From contig NW_014579153.1 of the NCBI RefSeq assembly GCF_000485595.1, positions 5,428 to 29,069 of the forward strand: 23,642 bases of DNA, read 5' to 3'. The stretch comes from Priapulus caudatus (Eukaryota; Priapulida; Priapulimorpha; Priapulimorphida; Priapulidae). How positions within the stretch are numbered: position 1 is the first letter of the stretch; each line of letters opens with the position of its first letter. Below, piece by piece: positions 1 to 9,356 of the stretch. Made by a program: the position numbers and the translations under genes. The notes beneath the pieces are model-generated. The model was given only the letters and a program-made list of their open reading frames with translations. It was not told the origin of the DNA and searched no databases.

Positions 1-387
1 CCGCTCATGAGGATAGCCCCGACGCTGGCGAAAAACCCGTTTCAACACGAGACACGCAGAAATCGAACCATCAACGAAATCATACCTGACGTCGAATTGC
101 CCAAGGTGCAAGACGCTGGCCGCAAATACATCTGCGGCGCATTCACCGGGAAATTCTTTCATCTCAACAGAGGCCATTGCGCTGGGCACGGCGAGAAGTG
201 GCGAAGTTCGTCGGGGCCGCATCCGGTTTCCTGGGAAGCCTGTCCGCAGCAAGTACCTGCAACAGGAAGAGCAAGGCCAACGCGCCAATTAAGGAACCAG
301 CAACGACAAGCAGCTACAGGAGACAAAGTGGTGTTACGCAGAGAACAAGGTAAAATATTCGCTTTGCACGCAAGAAAAGCCGAGTGA
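1..387 (+). pseudogene. Ty3/Gypsy gag zinc-knuckle remnant (partial)
   Basis: An open frame from 7 to 387 encodes 126 residues without a complete known domain. Its middle part (KYICGAF, HLNRGHCAGHGEKW) resembles the double zinc knuckle of animal Gypsy gag proteins, of the type C-x2-C ... H-x-NR-x-HC-x-AHG-x-x-C. Several cysteines are lost and a neighbouring frame carries the expected tail, so the copy looks frameshifted and dead. In the family this domain binds RNA inside the retrotransposon particle. The frame starts at the window edge and runs about 20 bases into the left inverted-repeat arm before stopping. The match rests on pattern recall alone and could be wrong. Confidence 0.38.
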
Positions 388-548
388 AGAGGCGAGGCGA
401 GCATATTCGACAAGGCTGGTTAGACCGCGCGTCCGAAGCTTGACCGAGCGCTACTGTCAGCAAGATTTATACGCATACCGGATAGACAGTCTCTATCTCA
501 TTGAACCATTAGGGACTTTCAGTGGTTACTGCCGATCTTGGATTGAAA

Positions 549-578
549 AAAAAGGGGCCTCTCGATTGGCCCCTTTTT
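549..578. other. Hairpin AAAAAGGGGCC / GGCCCCTTTTT in left arm
   Basis: An 11-base perfect stem (549-559 with 568-578) encloses an 8-base loop, preceded by a run of eight A. The mirror position in the right arm (about 4043-4075) keeps a weaker version. It looks like a bacterial terminator but the context is eukaryotic, so that reading does not apply. The A8G4 run could be the polypurine tract of an LTR element, with a possible LTR start at TGTGACGGG near 610; this is inference. Confidence 0.5.
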
Positions 579-1616
579 GTATTTTGTAAAATTTGTATAA
601 AGTTTTTCTTGTGACGGGTTACCGAGGTACCGGCTACTTATATGTGAATCATGAATTAAATGTGTAGTTGTAGTGTTTTTTGTGTTTTCACACGTATTGT
701 ATTTGACAAATTTTTCGTTTTAAAATTGGCGAGTACAGAATTCCATTGCGGCGCGTAGTTATACTTTAATTGACCACTTCTTTTTTTCAAGCTTCTAACC
801 CTGTACGTCTTGCCTTAAATAAATTTTTAAGAAAAACGCGAGCGAGTTACTTGCGTATAGATATGCTTTGAGGGGTAGGCTAGATACTAACTGGCACCTA
901 GAGAAGGTATATTTGAGAGCATGTGTCATGCCTAAACGAAACGGGACATTTATAATGTATACGCAAGGTTTACTTTTTGTAATAATAAAACACTGGCGCT
1001 ATAGTTTACGAACCCCATAACTAATATTAAAGCACTGATGAGTAAATAAACAGGCAGATCCAAACCGCAACTGCGGGGGCATGCATCATCAGAAGATTAG
1101 TAGCTTGTTTTTAAACATATTTCAAAAGGGAACAATTACACAGCGGAACAAAAATGGCGTTAGGGAGGGCTTATTTAATTGCTTCCCACAGGCAAAATAA
1201 CCACACATTTTTAATGTGAGTTTCATCCCCTCTGTAAGCAATCTAACTAAAATTACTAACGACTTAAAAAAAACAGTTACCAAATATCGAGATGTATGAT
1301 TATTTTTAAAATCGACGACGTCAAAAAGAAAAACCAACAAGCTTGAATTAATGCACATACATGGCCATCCTTGGGAATATATTCTGGAAATCACGCATTC
1401 AAACAGTCAATTGGAAGTCAATCGGGGAGAGAAAGGGATTAACATGAAGGAATTTATGGTGTAGCATGTGATGAAACTAATTATTGGAACCGTAAACGGA
1501 GAGAGATATATATATATATTAGGTATTCATACGTAGTTATGATTGATAGTCAGTAGCAGCGGGACGACACGAACATATGTAACTGAAACGTAAACGTGAA
1601 TTAAAACCGCCTGTTT

Positions 1617-2045
1617 GTTAGCTCATCTTTGACGCATAGCGTACAGATGGGGCAGCTGGCATGAATCGCATGATCGTCCGTGCGTGTCGTGCGTCATCCG
1701 TATCCGTCAACTAGTTGGGCCGATAAATGAAATGCGGCTCGCACCGTAACGGATCGAAAGTCGGGACGTGGGGGGTAATCCGAAAACGCAGTTGAATGTC
1801 GAAGCTGGGGGGTCAAAGTCAAAGTGCAAGGCGGTGTAGAGAAGGAAGGGGAACGATTTTCCTTTGAACTTATAGGTATAGTGAGGAAAATGCAGAATTG
1901 CGGCCAAATCATAAACGGCTCGACCGTGAAGGCTCGTGATAGTCGGTGTAATAGCAATCATGTAGAAAAGCCATCACTTGTGTCGAAATTGAGTCACAGT
2001 CAAAAGGTCGAATGGGGCACAGGACATATTTTTAGACATTTTCTG
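1617..2045. other. 429-base segment present only in the left arm
   Basis: Left-arm pairing with the right arm runs up to CCGCCTGTTT (ending 1616) and resumes at AGGACATG (2046). In the right arm the two flanks are directly adjacent (about 3073-3085). The segment is therefore an insertion into the left arm or a deletion from the right arm. I see no clear terminal inverted repeat, target duplication, poly-A tail or coding domain. It contains short open frames of 76 to 87 codons that overlap on both strands and look like chance. Confidence 0.7.
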
Positions 2046-2231
2046 AGGACATGAATCTGAACGGAGCGATTGAAAAACTTTTGTTTTGCAGCGGTGACCT
2101 AGCATTATTATATGGGCTTTATTGAAAAGCAATGAAAAATGTACTTTTCTGCGTGGGACATGCGAAGAGTAATTTGTCCGGATAACCTTTTGACCCTCAG
2201 AAAGGGTTAAGACATGGCTTTGTTTACTGTT

Positions 2232-2903
2232 AGAAAAGAATTTGAACTGCCGGGTTTGCTAGTAGAAATTATACATGCCTGATGTATGAAGGCTACAATG
2301 TCACAGTGAATTTCAATAAGGCTAAAAATTGGGTTGAAGAAAGTTTAATGCTCCCTTAAAACCGGTGATAATTTCAACTGGGGCATTCTGTAACTGTCAG
2401 TGTCGTTAACTGCAGTGCATGTGGGGTGATCAGTAGGTTAATTTTTTGCGGCTGCGTTTAATGTAGTTTACAGGTGGCAGTTTCTATTTCCCACCCGAGG
2501 CTTGCGTAGGTAAAATGGATGAGTGAGTTATACCTTATTCTGTCTTGCAAATAAGTTGTTGCTTGAATAACTAGCGTAATGATGGGAGCTTTCAATGCTT
2601 AATCTTAAGACACTCAAACGTACGCGCCATTCTTGTTTCAACTTTCATAAGCGCTCCCAACCAAACATTTCTTCGAGAAAGGTTCCTAATTACCATCCCA
2701 AGTGCTCGTAATAAGGGCTATGCGTTTGTCCGTAGCTTGTCCATTTCAGAGGACAAGTAGAGGCTGTTTCGGTAGCTGTCCGCCGGACAGCAGCTTTTAG
2801 AGCCATATTTTTCATAATTTTTCTAGCCATCGCTGCCGGCTTGCTGGGAAACAGCGCGAGTTAACATATGATAGTATATACAGGCTGCCCGGAGTGCACC
2901 GGC
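2232..2903. other. Spacer between fold-back arms, with two adjacent hairpins
   Basis: This 672-base spacer has no open frame worth calling. Two short hairpins lie close together: CTTGTCC/GGACAAG at 2736-2757 and GCTGTCCG-C-CGGACAGC at 2775-2791. Both contain TGTCC/GGACA, so together they form a small family of related palindromes near the centre of the larger inverted repeat. No promoter or RNA gene could be identified. Confidence 0.6.
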
Positions 2904-4244
2904 AGTAAACAAATCCATGTTTAACCCTCCTCTTGAGGGTCAAAAGGTTATCCGACAATTACTCTTCGCATGTCAGCAGAAAGTACATTTCATGGTCCTT
3001 TCAATAAAGCCATAAAAATGCTAGGTCATCGCTGAAACAAAAAAGTTTTTCAATCGCTCCGTCAGATCATGTCCTAAACACACGGTTTTAAATTCCACGT
3101 TACGTTCAGTTACATATGTTCGTGTCGTCCCCTGTACTACTATCAACATAACTACGTATGAATACCTAATATATATATATATATGTTTAGCGGTTCAGTA
3201 ATTAGTTTCATAAAAGCTGTAGGCCCCTACCCCATATATTCCTTTATGTTAATCCCTTTTTCCCATTGACTTCAAATTGACTGTTTGGAATGGTTATTTT
3301 TCCAGTATATTCCCCAAGGATGCCATGTATGTGATTAAATTAAGCTGTTAATTGTTTCTTTTTTTGACGTCAATTTTAAAATAATCATCACATCTCCGAT
3401 ATTTGGTAATGGTTTTTTTAAGTCGTTAGTAATTTTGTTAGTTGTTACAGAGGGAGTGAACTCAATTAAAAAATGCGTGGTTATTTGCCTGTGGGAAGAA
3501 TAAAAAGCCCCCTAACGCATTTTGTTCCAGCTCGTAATGTTCCCTTTTGAAATTGTTTTAAAAACAAGTACTTATCTTTGATGTTGACGCCCCGCAGTTG
3601 TGGATCTGCTGTTTATTACTCGTCACTGTGGCTTAATATTAGTTAGGGGTGGTAAAACTATAGGCGCAGTTTTAGTATTACAAATAACTCGTATAATTAA
3701 AAATTTTCCCGTTTCGGCATACACATGCTCTCAAATATATCCTTTTCTAGTGCAGTTAGTTCTAGCTACCCCTAAAGCATATCTATACGCAAGTAATGTG
3801 GTTTTTCTTTAAAATTTATTTGGCAATACAGGGTTAGAGCTTTAAAAAAAAGAAGTGAGTCAATAAGTTAACTCGCCCGAATGGAATCTGTACTCGCCCA
3901 AATTTTAAAACAAAAAATTATTGTCAAACAATAGTGGAAAAACACAAAAAACAATAAACTACACATTTAATTCATTGATCACATTATAAGTAGGGTACCT
4001 CGGTACCCGTCACAACAAAGAACTTTACAAATTTACAAAAATACAAAAGGGCCTATCGAGAGGCCGTTTTTTTCATCCAAGTCGCATAACCACTGAAAGT
4101 CCCTAAATGGTCTCCAATGAGATAGAGACTGTCTATCACGGTAGGTAACATCTGCTGACAGTAGGCGTGGTCAAGCTTCGGACGCGGGTCTAACAAGCCT
4201 TTCGAATACGTCGCCTCGCCTTTCACCTCGGCTTTTCTTGCGTG
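2904..4244 (-). repeat. Right arm of fold-back inverted repeat
   Basis: This is the imperfect reverse complement of 367-2231, lacking the 429-base left-arm segment. Its outer end abuts the Gypsy gag/protease fragment starting at 4245. Open frames inside it (for example about 70 codons at 3600-3812) have no recognisable domain and are not matched by a conserved frame in the left arm, so none is annotated as a gene. Confidence 0.85.
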
Positions 4245-5460
4245 AAGCAGTCTACTTTTCAAAAAGCGGTGCAACTTGCGAAAGACGAATCTGTTTTAGA
4301 TATGGAAGTGAAATTGCGAACACAAAAGTCGACTGACGTGACTGCTGTTTCATTAATCTCGGTAACAGAGCCACGGACAATACAGCGACAAATCAATGAT
4401 ATCCGTAAAAACGGTAAAATAGTCGCAGATTTACGACAGGCTTACGACAAGGCAGAGCGACCAGACAGACAAACCTATAACTATTGATTCACCGCCGCAG
4501 CGTAGGTACGATAACGAGCGTAGTTATCAAAGTAGTAACCCTATACGTAATTCTAACTGGAATCAACGTGATTATTTCCTGCAACGTCAAACATTTGCTA
4601 GACCACGACAGCCATTTATGACGACTGCTCGCCCACCGCCACGTTACTCCTCCCGATTTAATTATCCGCCCCAACGACAACCACTAATAACCCCGCGGAG
4701 GGATATCACATTTCGCTATACCGCAACAGGTGAAACAATCTGCGCTCTATGCAACGCCCCAGTGCATCTATGAGCAAATTGTTCTCGTCAATCACCATCT
4801 CGTATGTCGCTAAACCCTCCCATCGGTCTTTGCATCGCAAGACGATAGGCTCGGTGACAAAAACATCTCGCTCTTACTTAAACACAAATATATCTAACCC
4901 CCCCTGTAAGATAAATAACAACAATTTACCTATATGTTTTGCTTCGGTCGCAGACAAATAAACTCATGCGCTTATAGATTCAGGTTCAGCTGTCTCCCTT
5001 GTCAATGAAGCTCTGTTGGAACATGTTAAATTAAAATGTTCACATACCTTTTCGTCAGCACATACGCAAATTTTACGATCTGCAAGCGGCAGAGATCTTT
5101 TCGTTTTCGGTAAAGTACTGTTGCCAATAACTATTGCTAAATTTACGGTTAACCATATATTCTTTATAGGACGTACGGGACTTGTTTCAAACCGTTCTGA
5201 TCGGATGTGATTTTCTACAATACCATAACGTAATACTAGATTGTGCGCAGCGACGTTTGATAATAGATAAGTCCGCTACACCACTATTAGCCTCAAACGC
5301 GCCACGGGCATTTATAGTTACCTCTGCGATTCAAATTCCAGCCAAGGCTACGCGTATGTGTAGGGGCTATTTACAGCCAATAACTAATACCACTGCTTCA
5401 TATATATACAACGTCCAGTAGGTGTCCCGATACAAATTCTTTTGCACAATGCAACCTCTG
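4245..5460 (+). pseudogene. Ty3/Gypsy gag C-terminus and aspartic protease (decayed)
   Basis: The region reads as the end of gag followed by the protease start of pol, split across frames. From 4245 a frame gives a gag-like stretch (FQKAVQLAKDES) and then an Arg/Gln/Pro-rich linker up to about 4730. A CCHC zinc knuckle C-x2-C-x4-H-x4-C lies at 4741-4782 but contains an in-frame TGA (4771-4773). The retropepsin active-site motif LIDSGSAVSLV has its catalytic Asp codon at 4977-4979. After a frame change near 5170-5180 the protease C-terminal motif GCDFLQYHNVILD follows (about 5200-5240). Intact members process the polyprotein; this copy cannot, with stops and frameshifts. Its 5' side is cut by the fold-back arm, and reverse transcriptase is absent downstream. 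Confidence 0.82.
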
Positions 5461-5757
5461 CTAGCTCATAATTTCTACAACAAGATACTGCGTTAATTTT
5501 ATACACACCATTGGCCAGTAGCACGGCGCACTATGTACAACGTATAGCGTCAGTCCAGCCCAGGGTGACCTGATTTTAGAAATTTGAATATGGCACAGGA
5601 AACGATGCGAGGGAGCGGAGCGATAAGAACTTTTTTTGAATTTGGGGTGCAAATCATGCAATTTAGCACACTTTAAAGTGATTTTTTTTATCCTTTCATT
5701 GTACTTCATAGAAATTGAGGTCAAGCTGCAGAACTCTTCATACAGTGCATCAACTGA
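5461..5757. other. No gene seen
   Basis: This stretch lies between the end of the plus-strand protease remnant and the CA/CG microsatellite. A 108-codon minus-strand open frame across it has no recognisable domain and its start is built from the microsatellite, so I regard it as chance. Confidence 0.5.
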
Positions 5758-5850
5758 ACACACACACACGCGCACGCGCACACACACGCACAGAAAGAGC
5801 TCGATATACGCGTGCCGCGCAGAAAGAGAGACACGTACGTACGTACGTAT
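5758..5850. repeat. (CA/CG)n and (ACGT)n microsatellites
   Basis: Alternating purine-pyrimidine CA/CG repeats occupy about 5758-5792 and an ACGT tetranucleotide run about 5833-5849. The minus-strand Gypsy fragment is truncated exactly at the ACGT run, so this tract marks a rearrangement junction. Alternating CG/CA tracts of this kind can adopt Z-DNA (known property; not tested here). Confidence 0.9.
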
Positions 5851-5854
5851 AGCA

Positions 5855-6240
5855 GGGGTAACTTCTCACGCATAGCGAATGGTATCCGACGTTGGCTCTG
5901 TGCCACCGGTTTGACATTGGGGTCTATGTGAATCTTGGCTTGATAGCCCTTCAGTTTCCCAATACCATCACAGACTGTTGGGTGGCGCTGTCTGACATCA
6001 TTTAGTGTCAGTTTCTCGCTTTGCACCGTATTGACATTCACGCCTATTTTTAATACACCGAGTTTCTCTGCTCATCAAAGATCTACCTTTCCCTTTAATC
6101 ACTATGAACTCGGCCTCTGCTGCTCGGTCTCCAACTTCAACAGTTGCTGTAAATTTCCCGAGAGAAATAACTAATGGCATACTTGAACCATACGGGTACT
6201 GACATCTTCTTTGTATTAATATCTAGAGAGAATTCATATT
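5855..6240 (-). pseudogene. Ty3/Gypsy pol fragment: protease end to start of reverse transcriptase
   Basis: Read on the minus strand, the fragment begins with YPYGSSMPLVISLGKFTATV, the linker typical of animal Gypsy pol between protease and reverse transcriptase. It continues through VNTVQSEKLTLNDV and GIGKLKGYQAKIHIDPNVKP to RRIPFAMREK, the conserved N-terminal edge of the RT domain. A frameshift lies near 6030-6045. The fragment stops at the ACGT microsatellite before any catalytic RT motif. It cannot be the upstream part of the integrase fragment at 9357-10505, because on the minus strand integrase would then precede RT. It is therefore a second copy or a rearranged piece. Confidence 0.85.
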
Positions 6241-6779
6241 GTATTCCTATATACCAACTAATAGTGGACACATCAATTTATTGAAAATAAAATTGTGGTA
6301 TATCTTTCTAGAAACATGTCTATTGATCCTTTTTAAGAAGCTAACCACAGGCACTTGAAACGTTTCAATAGTAAAATGATGGTAAATAAACACGCCATGT
6401 ATTTACTACCAAAGTCCTATTTCTCTACTGCCGTTCGCCTATTATTGTCAATAACTTTCTGTAAATGCCGTTCATACGCTCCTCTGCAACACATGAGTCC
6501 TTGTGTCTGTTCTGGAGAATTAACAGTACGTCAGTAGTACTACGCTATGGTTCTCATGCATTATCCTTCTATGCAGTGTAACTATATTATGTTTATATAT
6601 ATAGACATATATATTTACATGGGGCTGAGCATGTCCTTATGTTTGATTAAAATGATATTTGCTGTAATTAATGATTATGTATGTGAGATCAGAGGCCGAA
6701 TTTATTTTCATAAAAACCTGAATACGTGACAGTCAAAATATAATTTTCGTTAAATTTTCGTCTAATTTTCGGCTGCCGG
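6241..6779. other. AT-rich stretch without recognisable gene
   Basis: The region is AT-rich, with TATA-type runs near 6590-6625. Two 60-codon plus-strand open frames (from 6355 and 6547) have no domain similarity and no splice support. Base composition changes sharply near 6770 into the GC-rich transposase region that follows. Confidence 0.5.
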
Positions 6780-8051
6780 CCGTTCCGAACACGAGACTCG
6801 CAGTGGCGGCCAGCAGCTTTGGCGGTGCTGTCACCGATACGCGGTACGTCTTAGCACTCCGCAGATGCAGAAAGCCGTCAACGAGCTCTCACCCGTTCTG
6901 CAGCAATTTGCGGAGACAGCCATGCGCGAGAATCATGAGCTTCTCAGGCAGCTAAAAGCCATGCTGCACGAAAGGGACGTCCGCGGTGGCGAACCGGTGT
7001 TCGTGTCAGCGCAGACGGATGTACAATACATGAGCCCGCAGCGCACCTTTGGCTACCAGTCGACGATCCAAGCGACAGGTCCGCTGATGGCGGCGGTGGC
7101 GGCGGGCCTAGGCCGCCCTCTCCTGCTCGCTCTCTCTGGCGCTAACAAGCGGTGCGGGCTTTGCGAGCGGGGCCGCGAACAAACCAACTGCACCGCCAAC
7201 TACCCGCTGGACAGAGCGAGGGGGACATCGCTCGCACGAACGTGCTCTTCCTGGCGCAGTCGAACCTGTTCGTCGACCTGCTATGCACCGACGGGAGCGA
7301 CGCGATGGTGAAGGGTACCGACGAAGCGTACGCTAGCCTAGGCGCGGCGAATAGAGTTGAGAAGCAGGAGGACATGCCACATCACAAGCGGCGGACAGCG
7401 AAGCAGATCTGCAATGCTCCGTTCAGCAGCTGCATGCTGCCCGGCACCACCACAGTGGAGCGCAACACGTGGAAGCGAGCGCTCTCCGCCGCTGTCGCTT
7501 GGCTTCTGTCGTGCGAGATCTGCGTTGCGATATGCCAAGGTTTGCCCGAGCAGCCAGTGTGCTTCGAAACGCACCTAAGGCAGGTGCGCGCCAGCTTCGT
7601 CGAGTGCTTGCAGGGGCGGCACGGCATGTGCCAGGAGAGAAGCCTGTGTTGCTCGGCAAACAAGATCGCCGAAAGGCTTCCGGGCGGGAAGTACATATCG
7701 TGGATGACGCGGCGCGACGTGGCCCTGCTGCAGGGGATCGTCGACTACCACCTCAGCGACACCATGATCGGCCGCCTTCGCATGGGACACAGCACCCAAC
7801 ACCTCGAGTCGATCCACCTGCATACGCTGGCCGTGATCCCGAAGAGGAAGAACTTCCCGCGGAACTTGATGGGTCGAGCGTACAGGGCTGCGCTCAAGCA
7901 GTGCCTCGGTCCGGGCAACTCAATCCATCGCATCCTGGACGAACTCGGCGCTGGCCTGTCTGCAGGTGGACCCGGCGCTCGGGCTGCACTCGCCCTGGAA
8001 AAGAAAGAGAAGGCGCGATTTTTACGCCAACGGACCGACCGCTTCAGATGA
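6780..8051 (+). pseudogene. Mutator-like transposase-family protein, middle and C-terminal part, frame-disrupted
   Basis: This is a GC-rich coding island. The first frame (ATG at 6865, 148 codons) carries STPQMQKAVNE, FGYQSTIQATGP and ANKRCGLCERGREQTNC (NKRC at 7144-7155). The second frame (to the stop at 8049-8051) takes over near 7200-7225 with QSEGDIARTNVLFLAQSNL and LLCTDGSDAM. It ends with KRKNFPRNLMGRAYRAAL and CLGPGNSIHRI. These motifs occur in this order in a large family of uncharacterised animal proteins that I recall as Mutator-like transposases: NKLC, CTAN-P, a TDGD-like element, FPG, PKN..F.RN..GR, GPG-SI. One frameshift separates the two parts, so the copy is probably dead unless it is a sequencing error. 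A consensus-like splice donor AG|GTAAGT lies at about 8175. The N-terminal part of the domain is missing; a complementary N-terminal half lies at 19385-20058. Confidence 0.72.
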
Positions 8052-8284
8052 CGACGAGTGGAGTGCGCGAGGAAGAGGAGACAACAGATGCAACGCGTCG
8101 ATGGTCAGCAGCAGAGCAGGACGCTCCTTCACCCGACCGGGGGGCACGACCATTCACTCCGCTCGGTGAAGAAGTAGGTAAGTGCAAATACATCATACCG
8201 CTTTTAAACTGAAAAAAATACACTGTTTTTCGTTGGGACAGTGGCAGATTTTGAGTGAGAGGCAGCCCTGCCTTGACACATTTT

Positions 8285-8638
8285 CTACCCTGCAACCAAA
8301 TGATCTACATTTTGACATAACGTTTTGTGACACCTGTGCGATACGTCAAGATCATCGGACATACGACCACAGTTGATGGCGTACATAAGCCTGTGAGTTC
8401 GGCAGGATGCATATTTAACAATTTCATTGCCCAAATCATTCACGCATACCTTTTTGTAGCGAATTCGGCCATACGTCTTACTTGTAGAACTAGAATTGTA
8501 GCATGCCCCCGTCCAAATCATGCACCCATGCTGGTTTTTTGCATTTTTTTTTAGTATTTTTTGCAAAAAACACTGCTTACTGAGTCGTTGAAAATTGCTC
8601 TCCTGCATTCTGCACTGAAAGTAGTTCTTGAAAACCAT
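8285..8638 (-). CDS. Small His-Me finger (I-PpoI-like, His-Cys box) endonuclease-like ORF
   Basis: The ATG-initiated frame of 117 codons contains HGCMIWTGA (residues 37-45), TYGRIRY (55-61), THRLMYAINC (81-90) and DVSHRCHKTLCQNVDHL (98-114). This matches the zinc-binding/active-site loop of I-PpoI-type homing endonucleases and their animal relatives. H101 aligns with the I-PpoI catalytic His, and C103-x4-C108-x4-H113 has the zinc-ligand spacing; C39 may be the distal ligand. The family cuts DNA using one metal ion. The expected metal-binding Asn, about nine residues after H113, is missing because a TAG follows residue 117. The copy is therefore probably truncated or frameshifted. Codon use is AT-rich, unlike the GC-rich transposase 230 bases away. 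Expression and host function are unknown. Confidence 0.66.
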   Translation of the reverse strand: MVFKNYFQCRMQESNFQRLSKQCFLQKILKKNAKNQHGCMIWTGACYNSSSTSKTYGRIRYKKVCVNDLGNEIVKYASCRTHRLMYAINCGRMSDDLDVSHRCHKTLCQNVDHLVAG

Positions 8639-9356
8639 GTTTTTGGTGATTCTATAGCGTAAACACTCACCCCACGGCTGATTTTAACTCCGTTTTAAGG
8701 TGTTTTCCAACAGTAGAGGGCGTCCATAGGCGGCAGGCCTGAATAAGCAGCACACAGAAAATAATTAAAAATATGTAAACAGTTGCTATCAACACGCAAC
8801 ATGCATTTTATTCATGCAAAATCACTGCACATTAACCGCACAATCTTTATTCGAAACGTTTGCCAGCTCTATGATGCGAAATTCCACCATGTTTGTCGGG
8901 TACCCCTCAACTCTCAAACGCGGCTGCCTGGTCACCATGGCTACGACACCCCACACATTTGCACAATTTTTCCACAAAACCGATTGAAATTTCAATCCTT
9001 TCCAGACGTCTATTGGGCATCCATCTCGCGTGTGCAATGCACATTTCTGTACTCTAATGACGAAATTTGCCACAACAAATTCGAGAAAACTGCTCTTTTG
9101 TACACGAGAAATAGTGCAACGGTTAACAATTGCGGTGGCTTACTGTTGCACGCCTCCTTAAAGTACAATTTGACAAATTTCTGTGTCGTGGCTGAGAATT
9201 TGAACGAGGCTTTATTTTTTGGGTTGACACTATTTTGACAACGGCGGGTAAATACAGGAACATTTTACAACGGCAATGTTAAAGTTGACAACGGCGGTGT
9301 GCCACTGTGCCTCTTATGTAGAAGAAATCCTGCATTGTACTGAATCTACACTGAAT
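8639..9356 (-). other. Possible 3' flank or LTR of the minus-strand Gypsy copy
   Basis: This sequence follows the Gypsy pol stop at 9357 on the minus strand, where the 3' untranslated region and LTR would lie. Three copies of a TTGACAACGGC-like motif occur at 9235, 9264 and 9285, and an AATAAA on the minus strand lies near 9215. No paired LTR is present in the window and no TG...CA boundaries could be fixed. A 151-codon plus-strand open frame at 8783-9238 has no recognisable domain and is not called. Confidence 0.35.

Larger units (their letters stand above)
367..2231 (+). repeat. Left arm of fold-back inverted repeat
   Basis: This segment is the imperfect reverse complement of 2904-4244. 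Outer ends pair at CACGCAAGAAAAGCCGAG (367) with its complement ending at 4244; inner ends pair at TTTGTTTACTG (2221-2231) with CAGTAAACAAA (from 2904). Many blocks pair in order between them, for example GTGACGGGTTACCGAGGTACC near 611 with GGTACCTCGGTACCCGTCAC near 3994. Frequent substitutions and small indels indicate an old duplication. Short open frames on both strands show no recognisable domain. The arms could be a fold-back transposon or two LTRs in inverted orientation; no target-site duplication is visible outside them. Confidence 0.85.

Noticed and set aside
549-578. Rho-independent terminator
   Set aside because: The hairpin with T-run looks right, but the surroundings are eukaryotic and it belongs to a repeat arm.
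3600-3812. Hydrophobic 70-residue ORF in the right fold-back arm
   Set aside because: The frame is not conserved in the left arm and has no recognisable domain.
7469-8212. 247-codon plus-strand frame overlapping the transposase
   Set aside because: It is Arg/Pro/Ala-rich shadow translation of the GC-rich transposase frame. Family motifs lie in the other frame.
8783-9238. 151-codon plus-strand ORF
   Set aside because: No domain is recognisable, it lies opposite the 3' flank of a minus-strand Gypsy copy, and there is no supporting splice or start context.
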